Source: Mycobacterium europaeum
GTDB taxonomy: Bacteria > Actinomycetota > Actinomycetes > Mycobacteriales > Mycobacteriaceae
Length of the DNA: 64,000 bases
NCBI RefSeq assembly: GCF_002102155.1
Contig: NZ_LQOU01000065.1
Location: 62,001 to 126,000 of the forward strand
Reading direction: 5' to 3'
How positions within the stretch are numbered: position 1 is the stretch's first letter; each line of letters opens with the position of its first letter. The notes beneath the pieces are model-generated. The model ran no database searches, had not been told where the DNA came from, and saw only the letters and a list, made by a program, of their open reading frames with translations. The translations under genes and the position numbers were made by a program. This document shows, piece by piece, positions 22,352-30,469 of this stretch.

Positions 22352-23533
22352 GTGAGGATTGCGATCGTCAGCGGCGACGACATCGTCGGTGACGACCCAC
22401 AGCAACTGTCCGCCGCGCTCACCGCCCGGGGCCACGAGGTCACCCGGTTCGTCCGGCACAATGGCCGCCGGGCTGCGGGGACCAGCGCGGACGGTCGCAC
22501 GGTATCGGTCGGCGCGGGCCCCCGGGCGGCAAAGTCCGTCCCGGACGTGCTGCCCTACGTCGGTGACTGGGCGGCCGCACTCGCCGGCCAGTGGGCGGCC
22601 GAGCCGCCCGACGTCGTGCACGCCTACGGGTGGCTCGGCGGTCTGGCCGCGCAACTGGCCGCGCGGCGGCAAGCCGTGCCCACCGTCCAGACCTTCCTGG
22701 GACTGGCCGCCCCCAACCGGGCCGACGCCGCCGGGGGAGCGCCGCAGGAGGAGGGCGAACGGCTTCGCATCGAACCGCTGCTGGCGCGCAGCGCGACGTG
22801 GGTGACCGGCGAGAGTTCCGATGACGTCGAAGCGCTGAGCCGGCTGCGCCGGGGCCGCGCCCGGGTGTCGGCCTTGACCAGCGGTGTCGACGTCGAGCGA
22901 TTCAACTCGAGCGGGCCGGCGCCGGCCCGAACCGACCTGCAGCGTGTCCTTTGCCTGGCGCCGAACCCGCTGCCGCACAACGGCTTCGACATCGCCATCG
23001 ACGCCCTGCGCAGGGTTCCCGCCACCGAACTGGTGGTGGCCGAGACCGCCGCCACCAACCGGGCGCACGACGACGCGCGGGCCCGGCTGCACCACCTGGC
23101 CGCCAGGCTGGGGGTCGACGACCGGGTTCGCTTCGCGGGCACCGTCGCCGGTGACGAGCTGCCGATGCTGCTGAGATCCGCCGACGTGGTCGCGTGCACG
23201 CCCCGGCGGCCACCGCGTGCCACAGCGGTGCTGCAGGCGATGGCCAGCGGCGTGGTGGTGGCGGCGTTCAGGGCCGGGGTGCTCAAAGACGCCGTGGTGG
23301 ACAACGTCACCGGCCTGCTGGTGTCGCCGGAATCGTCCGTCGGATTATCCGCCGCGTTGAGAAGCATTCTGCCGCAAAGTTTTCAATGTGAGAGCATGGG
23401 CGCGGCGGGCCGCAGTCGCGCCGTGTCGCGCTACGCCTGGGACCGGATCGCGCTTGACACGCTCAACATCTACCGACAGGTCGCGGCCCCACGCCGGACG
23501 CCGGCGCGCTTGCAGTCATCCGGTGTCCGGTGA
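22352..23533 (+). CDS. Glycosyltransferase family 4-like protein
   Basis: A 393-residue GT-B protein starting at the GTG at 22352 (GAAAGGGG upstream). The N-terminal Rossmann domain opens VRIAIVSGDDIVGDDPQQLSAALTARGHEVTRF and includes PDVVHAYGWLGGLAAQLAA. The C-terminal nucleotide-sugar domain has SGVDVERF, LAARLGVDDRVRFAGTVAGDELPMLLRSADVVACTPRRPPRATAVLQAMASGVVVAAF and DNVTGLLVSP. The usual EPFGxxxxE motif is degenerate (RRPPRATAVLQAMA), with the first Glu missing, so activity or donor may differ. No signal peptide. Possibly a stress-induced envelope or storage-glycan enzyme. Confidence 0.82.
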   Translation: MRIAIVSGDDIVGDDPQQLSAALTARGHEVTRFVRHNGRRAAGTSADGRTVSVGAGPRAAKSVPDVLPYVGDWAAALAGQWAAEPPDVVHAYGWLGGLAAQLAARRQAVPTVQTFLGLAAPNRADAAGGAPQEEGERLRIEPLLARSATWVTGESSDDVEALSRLRRGRARVSALTSGVDVERFNSSGPAPARTDLQRVLCLAPNPLPHNGFDIAIDALRRVPATELVVAETAATNRAHDDARARLHHLAARLGVDDRVRFAGTVAGDELPMLLRSADVVACTPRRPPRATAVLQAMASGVVVAAFRAGVLKDAVVDNVTGLLVSPESSVGLSAALRSILPQSFQCESMGAAGRSRAVSRYAWDRIALDTLNIYRQVAAPRRTPARLQSSGVR

Positions 23534-23575
23534 TGCAATGATGACAGCGCGAAACCCTTGGAGGGGCCGCAGACT

Positions 23576-24664
23576 ATGACCGCGATGACGAGCACCACGG
23601 ACAGCACCGGCCCCGGCGGGGTCACCGGTGCCACCGGTCGACGGCCCGGGCCGGGCCAACCCGACCCCCCGCCTGCTGCCGGTGATGCCGGACTACGGGC
23701 AGGCGTTGCAGACTGGGCGGTTCGGTTCGACCAGTTCCGCACCGTCGACGCGCAGGCCGCGCGGCGATTCTTTGCCGGCGTCTACACCCCCGGTTGGCGC
23801 ATCACGGGGCTGATGGGCCGCTCGGCCGTCTCCCATCGCCGTTGCGAAGCCGGCTCCATGACGGTGGACGACGTGACGATCCAGGGGCGCGTCGCGCTGG
23901 AGATTCCGGCCTCCGAGGGCGTCGTCGTGATCCAGCCCCGCGCGGGGTCGACGAGCGTTGCCGGCGGCCCCCTCGCGGCGGTGGACTTCCCGGTGCTGGT
24001 CGCTCCCGAGATGCCGTGCGTGTTGCAGTGCAACGAGTCGCGGTTCGATGTGGTGAGCATCCCCGCCGAGGTGCTGCACAGGGTCGCCGCGGATTGGCGC
24101 GCGCCGTTACCCCAGCAGATCCACTTCCGGGACTGGCGCCCGCGCTCGCGCGCCGCCGTGCGGGCGTGGCATCGGGCGCTGGACTATGTGGTGGGGATGT
24201 TGGACGCGCCGGACACCGCCCACCAGCCGCTGATCGTGGCGGGGCTGGCTCCGCTGCTGGCCGGCGCGCTGCTGGAATGTTTCCCGTCCAACGTCACCGA
24301 ACAGGATCTGGTCGACGAGCCGGCGTTGCCCGAAACGCTCAAGGAAGCAGTGTCTTTCATCCATCGTCACGCCGCCGCCGACGTCAGCATCAACGACGTC
24401 GCGGCCACGGTGCATCTGACGCCCAGGGCGGTGCAGTACCTCTTCCGCCGCCAGCTCGCCACCACGCCAACGGAATACATTCGCCGCGTGCGCCTCAGCC
24501 GCGCCCATCAAGAGCTGCTGGCGGGGGCGCCGTCCGAAACCACCGTCACCGAAATCGCCCAGCGGTGGGGGTTCGCGCACACCGGAAGGTTCGCGGTGCT
24601 GTATCGGCAGACGTACGGCCAGAGCCCGCACACCACCCTGCGGCACATGACCCCGCAGTCGTAG
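23576..24664 (+). CDS. AraC-family transcriptional regulator
   Basis: A 362-residue regulator starting at the ATG at 23576, preceded by GGAGGGG. The N-terminal part has the AraC-binding-like/cupin-like sensor (VADWAVRFDQFRTVDAQAARRFFAGVYTPGWRI...EIPASEGVVVIQPRAGSTSVAG). The C-terminal 100 residues form the double helix-turn-helix: VSINDVAATVHLTPRAVQYLFRRQLATTPTEYIRRVRLSRAHQELL and TVTEIAQRWGFAHTGRFAVLYRQTYGQSP. Target genes and ligand unknown. It follows the glycosyltransferase gene by 42 bases. Confidence 0.88.
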   Translation: MTAMTSTTDSTGPGGVTGATGRRPGPGQPDPPPAAGDAGLRAGVADWAVRFDQFRTVDAQAARRFFAGVYTPGWRITGLMGRSAVSHRRCEAGSMTVDDVTIQGRVALEIPASEGVVVIQPRAGSTSVAGGPLAAVDFPVLVAPEMPCVLQCNESRFDVVSIPAEVLHRVAADWRAPLPQQIHFRDWRPRSRAAVRAWHRALDYVVGMLDAPDTAHQPLIVAGLAPLLAGALLECFPSNVTEQDLVDEPALPETLKEAVSFIHRHAAADVSINDVAATVHLTPRAVQYLFRRQLATTPTEYIRRVRLSRAHQELLAGAPSETTVTEIAQRWGFAHTGRFAVLYRQTYGQSPHTTLRHMTPQS

Positions 24665-24968
24665 CGACACGCCGCCCCGCCGCAGGTCAGCAACGTCGCG
24701 TTCACCGTGCGTCACCTTCGCGCCACGGCCGCGACGCGAACACGCCGAAAGTTGTTTTTTCCCACCCCGTGTCGTCGGGGTAACCCCTGGTCGGCCGCCG
24801 ATTACGGGTAGAACGGAAGTTGCCAGCCGGCGCCGAGGTGCGCCGGCGGCCGCCGTAGCCGGTAAGCTTTGGTCAGGTTGAGTCCCCAGCTGCCGTTATC
24901 AACGGGCGCCACTCGGACACCGTCGTCGCTCGCCCTGCTCACTATCAAGCCTGAAGGGCGCACAACCC
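24665..24968. other. Intergenic stretch before STAS gene 2, no supported gene
   Basis: 304 bases. It includes an AT-rich GTTGTTTTTT (24751-24760) followed after 17 bases by GGGTAA (24778-24783), a loose SigF-like arrangement about 185 bases before the STAS start. GGGGTAACCCC is also a perfect short palindrome. No coding signal seen. Confidence 0.4.
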
Positions 24969-25484
24969 ATGACTGCTTCACCCGACCTATGTACACCCCG
25001 GGCACCTGCCCCCGAGCTGCTCGGCCAACCGCGCAGCCGCTACCGAATCGATTGCGCCGCAGCGCAAATCCATGTCCACGCCCGCAGCGTGGCCACCGTC
25101 TTGCGCATCGACGGTGAAGTCGATGCATCCAACGCCGAGCTGATCACCGAGGCGATTCGCCGGTTTTCGCGGCTGAAGGCCCCGCTGGTGCTCGACCTCA
25201 GTGGCCTGGACTTCCTTGCCGGCTCGGGCCTGCGCGCGCTGCTGGTCCTCAACGAGGAACACCGCCGGGCACAGCTGCGGTCCAGCGTCGTCAGCGGACC
25301 GGCGTTGCGCCGGCTCACCCGCGTCGTGACCGATCACGGCCTGCCGATCGCCCATTCGGTCGCCGCGGCCCTTGCGCACATCGAGGGCGCGACGGCGGCC
25401 CGGCGTCGGCTGGTTTCGGACCCGGCCCGCCAACACGAGCCGCAGCGCGACACGTCGGCGCGGCTTCGGGGACTGGCGTCCTAG
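24969..25484 (+). CDS. STAS-domain protein (anti-anti-sigma factor-like), copy 2
   Basis: A 171-residue protein. After about 25 variable residues the STAS domain runs YRIDCAAAQIHVHARSVATVLRIDGEVDASNAELI...PLVLDLSGLDFLAGSGLRALLVL...SVVSGPALRRLTRVVTDHGLPIAHSV. The phospho-serine region reads AGSGL, closer to the SpoIIAA-type consensus than copy 1 at 11480. The last 40 residues are a basic tail absent from copy 1. It likely antagonises an anti-sigma kinase such as the STAS-HATPase at 18593. The 3' end overlaps the converging amine oxidase gene by 4 bases. Confidence 0.8.
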   Translation: MTASPDLCTPRAPAPELLGQPRSRYRIDCAAAQIHVHARSVATVLRIDGEVDASNAELITEAIRRFSRLKAPLVLDLSGLDFLAGSGLRALLVLNEEHRRAQLRSSVVSGPALRRLTRVVTDHGLPIAHSVAAALAHIEGATAARRRLVSDPARQHEPQRDTSARLRGLAS

Positions 25485-26842
25485 GGGCCCAACCGGTGCA
25501 TCAACTGCTCGGCGGCGTACCGGCCGCTGGCCAGGGCGCCGTGCACGGTGCCCGGATTGTCGACACCGACCGCCTCGCCCGCCAGGTAGAGCCGGTCGCT
25601 GACGGGGTCCTGCAGCCGGCGGCGGTCGTCGAGGCCCGAGCCCGGAGCGTGAAAAGAGTAGGCGCCGCGCGCATACGGGTCGGCGCTCCAGTTCGACGTC
25701 TTGACCGCCACCGGCGAGACGTCGCCGAACAGCCGGCGAGCGACGGGCAGCGCGGTGGCCATCAGCTCGTGCGGCGGCGCGGCCTCGGCGGCGCGGCCGC
25801 GGTGACCGGCGTTGAGCGCCAACACGATCGGGCCCGCCGCGGCCGGCATGGTGAACCACTGGGCCCACCGGCCGCCGTCGGCCGCGAGGTATTGGTAGAA
25901 GGCGTTGTCCGCCGTCCAGCCGCGCCGGTCGAACCGGAAGAAACTCTTGGACAGCACCCCGAATCCCAGGGCTTCCACCGCGCGGCCGTGGTGGTCGGGC
26001 AGGGGCGGATCGAACGCGATCGCCCCGGCTTTGAGCACGCCGAGCGGCACCGTGACGATGGCGGCGGATCCCCGCAACGACCGATTCTTTGCCCGCACGA
26101 CGACGGAGTCGTCCCGCTGCGCGATCGCGGTCACCGGCGTATTCAGCTCGATCCGAAGGCCGTTGGCCAGCAGCCTCGGCAGGGCGTCGTAGCCGTTGGT
26201 GATGACAACCTGATCGCCGCCGGTGTAGTCGCCCTCGTCAAAGGTGATGGCCGACAACTGATCCGCGTCGGCGGCGAACTCGTCCTCGATCTCGGTGGTG
26301 AGGTAGAAGGCCAGCTGGGCGCGGTCGGAGGTGGACAGTGCTGCGCCGCCGACCGCGGCGCTGACGGCGGCGGCCAGGCTGCCGCCGCCGGCTTGGTAAC
26401 GCGCCCGCTCCACAAAGGCGCGCCATAGCGTCGGGTCGTAGTCGAGCGGCACAAGGTCGGGATCGATCACGAGCCTGGTCCAGCTGTAATAGTCGGTGGT
26501 GACCAGCTCCGCCCGGGCTTGCCGCGCCAGCGCCGCCAGCGGGTTGCCGGCCGTTCCGTGGATCCACGACGCGCCCATTTCCAGCGGGGCGCCCCAGTCG
26601 CGGTCGGTGTGGACCCGGCCGCCGACGCGGTCGCGGGCTTCGATCACCCGAACCGGCCATCCGGCGTCGGCGAGGCTGCGCGCGGCGGACAGACCCGCCA
26701 TCCCCGCGCCGATGACCAGGACCGACCGGGTGTCCGGCCGCGACCGTTGCGCCGGCGGGCGGTGGGCGCAGGCGGCCATCAACCCGCCACCGGCCAAACC
26801 CGTGGTGGCCGCGATGAATTCCCGACGGGACATCGGGTACAC
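25481..26842 (-). CDS. Exported flavin amine oxidase (Tat-type, probable lipoprotein)
   Basis: A 453-residue flavoprotein. It opens MYPMSRREFIAATTGLAGGGLMAAC, a twin-arginine signal (SRREF) ending in a lipobox-like MAAC. The FAD-binding domain follows: VLVIGAGMAGLSAARSLADAGWPVRVIEARDRVGGRV. Other flavin amine oxidase motifs are MGASWIHG, FDEGDYTGGDQVVITNGYDALPRLL and LYLAGEAVGVDNPGTVHGALASGRYAAEQL. The fold matches polyamine or monoamine oxidases. Export in the folded state with FAD is inferred; substrate unknown. Confidence 0.87.
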   Translation of the reverse strand: MYPMSRREFIAATTGLAGGGLMAACAHRPPAQRSRPDTRSVLVIGAGMAGLSAARSLADAGWPVRVIEARDRVGGRVHTDRDWGAPLEMGASWIHGTAGNPLAALARQARAELVTTDYYSWTRLVIDPDLVPLDYDPTLWRAFVERARYQAGGGSLAAAVSAAVGGAALSTSDRAQLAFYLTTEIEDEFAADADQLSAITFDEGDYTGGDQVVITNGYDALPRLLANGLRIELNTPVTAIAQRDDSVVVRAKNRSLRGSAAIVTVPLGVLKAGAIAFDPPLPDHHGRAVEALGFGVLSKSFFRFDRRGWTADNAFYQYLAADGGRWAQWFTMPAAAGPIVLALNAGHRGRAAEAAPPHELMATALPVARRLFGDVSPVAVKTSNWSADPYARGAYSFHAPGSGLDDRRRLQDPVSDRLYLAGEAVGVDNPGTVHGALASGRYAAEQLMHRLGP

Positions 26843-26966
26843 GGGTGTTAGCGTCTCACATCAGAATCGTTTGCCGGATTTACCGAATCCGAACGGATCT
26901 TGCGGATAAACTTCCCAAAGTCCTTAACTGCGGCGACGGGGCCGGGTTTGGAGGGGGGGTGCGGTC

Positions 26967-27923
26967 ATGAGCGCTCGACGATCGGCTCGCGCGGTCGACC
27001 CCTACCCCGACGTTTTGCCGCCCAGTCAGACCGTCGCGGTCCGGGCGACCGACGGCACCCGGTTGCACGCCGAGGTCTTCGGGCCGCCCGACGGCTACCC
27101 GATCGTCCTGACGCACGGCATCACGTGCGCCATCCGGGCCTGGGCCTACCAGATCGCCGACCTGGCCAACGATTACCGGGTGATCGCCTTCGATCACCGC
27201 GGCCACGGGCGCAGCGACATGCCCCGGCGCAACGAATACAGCCTGAAACACCTTGCTTCCGACCTGAATTCGGTGCTGGATGCGACGTTGGCGCCGCACG
27301 AGCGCGCGGTGCTGGCCGGACATTCGATGGGCGGCATCACCATCGCCGCGTGGTCTGCGCGGTACCGGCACATGGTGCCCCGGCGCGCCGACGCGGTCGC
27401 GCTGATCAACACCACGACCGGGGACCTGGTCCGCGAGGTGCAACTGCTGTCGGTGCCACGCGGGCTGTCCCCGGCCCGGGTGGCCGCCGCCCGCGCGCTG
27501 ATCCACGCGTTCGGTGGGTTCCCGATCCCGAGTGCGGCCCGCATCCCGAGCCGCTACATCGTCGGAATGCTGGCGGTGGGCCGGGACGCCGACCCGGACG
27601 TGGCCAGGATCGTCCACCGGTTCTTCGAACAGACCTCACCCGCGGGGCGCGCCGGCTGCGCGCGGATGCTGGTCGCCGCGCTGGGGTCGCGGCACCTGGA
27701 GCTGGACGGTTTGACGGTGCCGACCCTGGTCATCGGCAGCGAACGCGACCGGCTCACCCCGATCAGCCAGGCCCGCCGCATCGCGGGCACCGCGCCCAAC
27801 GTGGTCGGTCTGGTCGAGCTGCCCGGCGGCCACTGCTCGATGCTGGAACACCCGCGCGAGGTCAACCGCCACCTGAGGGCGCTCGCCGAATCGGTGACCA
27901 AGGACGTGCGGATCAGTTCATAG
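26967..27923 (+). CDS. hpx: Alpha/beta hydrolase (Hpx-like, Rv3171c homologue)
   Basis: A 318-residue alpha/beta-hydrolase. The oxyanion strand is LTHGITCAIRAWAYQ, the nucleophile elbow GHSMGG, the acid in VIGSERDRLTP and the His in LPGGHCSMLEHP. The M. tuberculosis counterpart is annotated as a non-haem haloperoxidase, though such proteins are often plain esterases. GGAGGGGGG precedes the ATG. The order hpx, aofH, Rv3169-like, Rv3168-like, TetR matches M. tuberculosis as I recall it. The 3' end overlaps aofH antisense by 6 bases. Confidence 0.85.
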   Translation: MSARRSARAVDPYPDVLPPSQTVAVRATDGTRLHAEVFGPPDGYPIVLTHGITCAIRAWAYQIADLANDYRVIAFDHRGHGRSDMPRRNEYSLKHLASDLNSVLDATLAPHERAVLAGHSMGGITIAAWSARYRHMVPRRADAVALINTTTGDLVREVQLLSVPRGLSPARVAAARALIHAFGGFPIPSAARIPSRYIVGMLAVGRDADPDVARIVHRFFEQTSPAGRAGCARMLVAALGSRHLELDGLTVPTLVIGSERDRLTPISQARRIAGTAPNVVGLVELPGGHCSMLEHPREVNRHLRALAESVTKDVRISS

Positions 27924-29270
27924 CAGGGCGGTGATCTCGGCGGCCGCGCGCTGGCCGGACCGCACGGCCCCGTCGAGGAACCCGGTCCATTCGTCCGCGG
28001 TCTCGGTGCCGGCCCAGTGGATGGGGCCGACCGGCTCGCGCAGCCACGGCCCGAACCGGGTCCACGACCTCGGCGGGACCGCGGCGGTGGGTCCGCCGGG
28101 CGCGAATTCCTCCGCGCCCCAACAATGGTCGACATAGTCGAGCGGTTTGAGCGCGTCGTCGCCGAACAGCGTCGCAAAGCAGCGCAGGGTGTCGTCGCGG
28201 CGCTGCTCCGGGGAGAGCGAGTCGAACGCGCGCGCGTCGACGAACCCCATCAGGACACCGGGCCCGTCGGCGTGCGGGCTGACGTCGAAGGTGATGAAAA
28301 CCGGCCCGCTGTCGGAGAGGGCCTGACCCGAGAAGCCGTTGGTCCGCCAAAAGGGCGTGGAATACGCGGCGTAGGCCTTGCTGAGCCGGCCCTGCGGCCA
28401 GTGCTGGGCCAGTTGGTGGTATTCGGCGGGCAGCGGAGGCGCGAACTCGATCGACGCCCGATGGGCGGGCGGCACCGCGACGACTACGAACCCCGCCTCC
28501 GCCTGGCCGACGTCGGTGGTGACCGTCACCCCGGCGCCGTGCCGGTCGATGCGCCGGACCGGCGCGCCCAGCACGACGCGCGTGCCCAGCTCGGCGGCCG
28601 CGGCCTCGGCGATCTGCTGCGTGCCGCCCGGAAAACGGTCCTGTTGGGCGCCGTTTTCGACGTCGAGCAGCCGGTCCAGGCCACCGGCCGCGTGCGTGTA
28701 GCGGGCCGCGTGCAGCATCGACACGTCGTCGGGTTCGCATCCCCAGGTCACCCGCGCCACGATCGCCAGCAGGTCGCGCGACGAGGCGGTGGCGCGCACG
28801 GACCGCAGCCAGCCGCCGAGCGACACGTCGTCGAGCTCGCGCGCACGGCGCGCCTCCCACGGCGCCGACAGCGGGACGCTGCGGGCGAGCCGGTCGAATT
28901 GCCAACGCAGCCGGCCGATGTCGAGCAGCCCGGTCAGCGAGAGCTTGGGGATGGTGCCCCGGTAGGAGTGCGTCCAGCCGCGCCAGTGGATGACGTTCTT
29001 GCCGTCGTGGTGGGTGGGGATGGTCGGCACGTCGAGTTCGGCGGCGAGCGCCAGGACCGCGTCCTGGGTGGGGCCGACGAAGGTGCCGCCGAGATCGGCG
29101 GGCAAACCCGCCACGCTGCCGGTGAAGGAGCGGCCCCCGACGCGGTCGCGGCCCTCGAAGACCACCACGTCGTGGCCCTGGCGGGCCAGCTCGCGCGCCG
29201 CGGCAAGTCCGGCAAAGCCTGCGCCGACCACGACAACGTCGACAATCCACGGCGGGTTTGGCACGCGCAC
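27918..29270 (-). CDS. aofH: Flavin monoamine oxidase family protein (AofH-like)
   Basis: A 450-residue cytoplasmic flavoprotein. The dinucleotide motif is VVVVGAGFAGLAAARELARQGHDVVVFEGRDRVGGR. Further motifs are FVGPTQDAVLALAAELD, WHFDRLA-type linker, FPGGTQQIAEAAAAEL and the C-terminal FAD contact PIHWAGTETADEWTGFLDGAVRSGQRAA. Length and position match M. tuberculosis AofH (Rv3170, 448 residues by memory). Unlike the paralogue at 25481 it has no export signal. Deaminates an amine with H2O2 release; substrate not established here. Confidence 0.88.
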   Translation of the reverse strand: MRVPNPPWIVDVVVVGAGFAGLAAARELARQGHDVVVFEGRDRVGGRSFTGSVAGLPADLGGTFVGPTQDAVLALAAELDVPTIPTHHDGKNVIHWRGWTHSYRGTIPKLSLTGLLDIGRLRWQFDRLARSVPLSAPWEARRARELDDVSLGGWLRSVRATASSRDLLAIVARVTWGCEPDDVSMLHAARYTHAAGGLDRLLDVENGAQQDRFPGGTQQIAEAAAAELGTRVVLGAPVRRIDRHGAGVTVTTDVGQAEAGFVVVAVPPAHRASIEFAPPLPAEYHQLAQHWPQGRLSKAYAAYSTPFWRTNGFSGQALSDSGPVFITFDVSPHADGPGVLMGFVDARAFDSLSPEQRRDDTLRCFATLFGDDALKPLDYVDHCWGAEEFAPGGPTAAVPPRSWTRFGPWLREPVGPIHWAGTETADEWTGFLDGAVRSGQRAAAEITALL

Positions 29271-29353
29271 CAGTCAACCCCAATTTTCGCGGTTTCGTGC
29301 GCCAAACGCCGCCCCGGTTTCATCTCGGAAGGGGGCCGACGTTCGCGGGCCGC

Positions 29354-30469
29354 CTAGGGGGCGACGGTGAGCCAGTCGGCGAACCCGGACGGGTCGTGGC
29401 GGCCCAGCGCGCCGTGCTCGTAGAGGCCCCAGCCCTCTTTGGGCTCCCCGTCGCCGTCGCGGCACACCGCGCGCCCGACGTGGTCGATGACCCCGAATCC
29501 GGACCGCGCGACGATCGCCGGGTCGGTCATGTCGTAGGTCAGGCGTTCGACGAACTTCTCGCCCTTCCACATGCCGTGCAGCCAGTCCGAGTCGCCGCCG
29601 TAGCCGCCGCCGACGTGGATGGGCACCGGCAGCTTGGACTCCACGTCGAAGCGCACCGGCGTCCCGTCGGGGGCGGTGGCGTCGATGGTCGCCCCGGTGG
29701 GGATACGGGTGCCGGAACGGTAGTGGATCTTGACCCGGGGCCAGCCCAGCTGCTCGACGCGTCCGTCGCGCCAGATCCGGGTGCAGTCGTTGAGCGAGCG
29801 GAAGCCGTTGGGTTCCTCCTGGATGATCAGCACGATGGCGAATTCGTCGAACGCCATCGGCACATACAGCCACCACATGCCCTCGAAGGGCGGGTCGGCG
29901 GGCCGCCCGGCGGGCTCGGGCTCGCCGATCGGCCGGATGCCCCACGACCGGTCGCGGCTGCCGAGCCAGATCGCGGGGTCGACGGCGATCTCCTCGCCGT
30001 CGACGGAGATGCGGCCGCTCCAGCTGCCGAGCTGGGCGAACCGCTGGGCGTCCAGCGTCACCCGGTTGCCCGACCGCAGGACGTGCGGCTGTTCCTGCAC
30101 GACGTCGAACAGGCCCCGCCAGGTGAGATCGGCTGCGATGCCTTCGGTTTCGTCGAGGACCAACCGCAGCTTGCGCAGCGGCTCGATCACCTCGATCCGG
30201 TAGCCGTTGACGTGCTGGTTGAGCCGGTCGGAGTCGATCGCGTCGCACAGGTGCACCGCGGTCTGGGTGTCCCCGCGCCGCACCAGGAAGAACGCGTCCT
30301 TGACGCCCAGGTTGGGGTAGTAGCCGATGCCGCTGATGACGAAGATGTCTCCGGTGCGGTCGTGTGCGTTGAAGTAGGAGCGATCGTAGAAGTTGCGGTC
30401 CGAGGATCCCGGCCACGCGATCGGCTGCGGAATCTGGTGAACCGGGAACTCGTCGAGCGGTCCGAGCAT
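29354..30469 (-). CDS. Conserved protein of unknown function (Rv3169-like)
   Basis: A 371-residue protein from the ATG at 30469, whose first base overlaps the stop of the upstream kinase gene. It is beta-rich and carries conserved aromatic segments (FPVHQIPQPIAWPGSSDRNFYDRSYFNAHDRTGDIFVISGIGYYPN, WIRPIGEPEPAGRP-like, WWLYVPMAFDEFAIVLIIQEEPNG). This resembles lipocalin-like or carotenoid-hydratase-like folds. No catalytic motif is recognised. Translationally coupled to the kinase gene, so the two products probably act in one pathway. Confidence 0.75.
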   Translation of the reverse strand: MLGPLDEFPVHQIPQPIAWPGSSDRNFYDRSYFNAHDRTGDIFVISGIGYYPNLGVKDAFFLVRRGDTQTAVHLCDAIDSDRLNQHVNGYRIEVIEPLRKLRLVLDETEGIAADLTWRGLFDVVQEQPHVLRSGNRVTLDAQRFAQLGSWSGRISVDGEEIAVDPAIWLGSRDRSWGIRPIGEPEPAGRPADPPFEGMWWLYVPMAFDEFAIVLIIQEEPNGFRSLNDCTRIWRDGRVEQLGWPRVKIHYRSGTRIPTGATIDATAPDGTPVRFDVESKLPVPIHVGGGYGGDSDWLHGMWKGEKFVERLTYDMTDPAIVARSGFGVIDHVGRAVCRDGDGEPKEGWGLYEHGALGRHDPSGFADWLTVAP

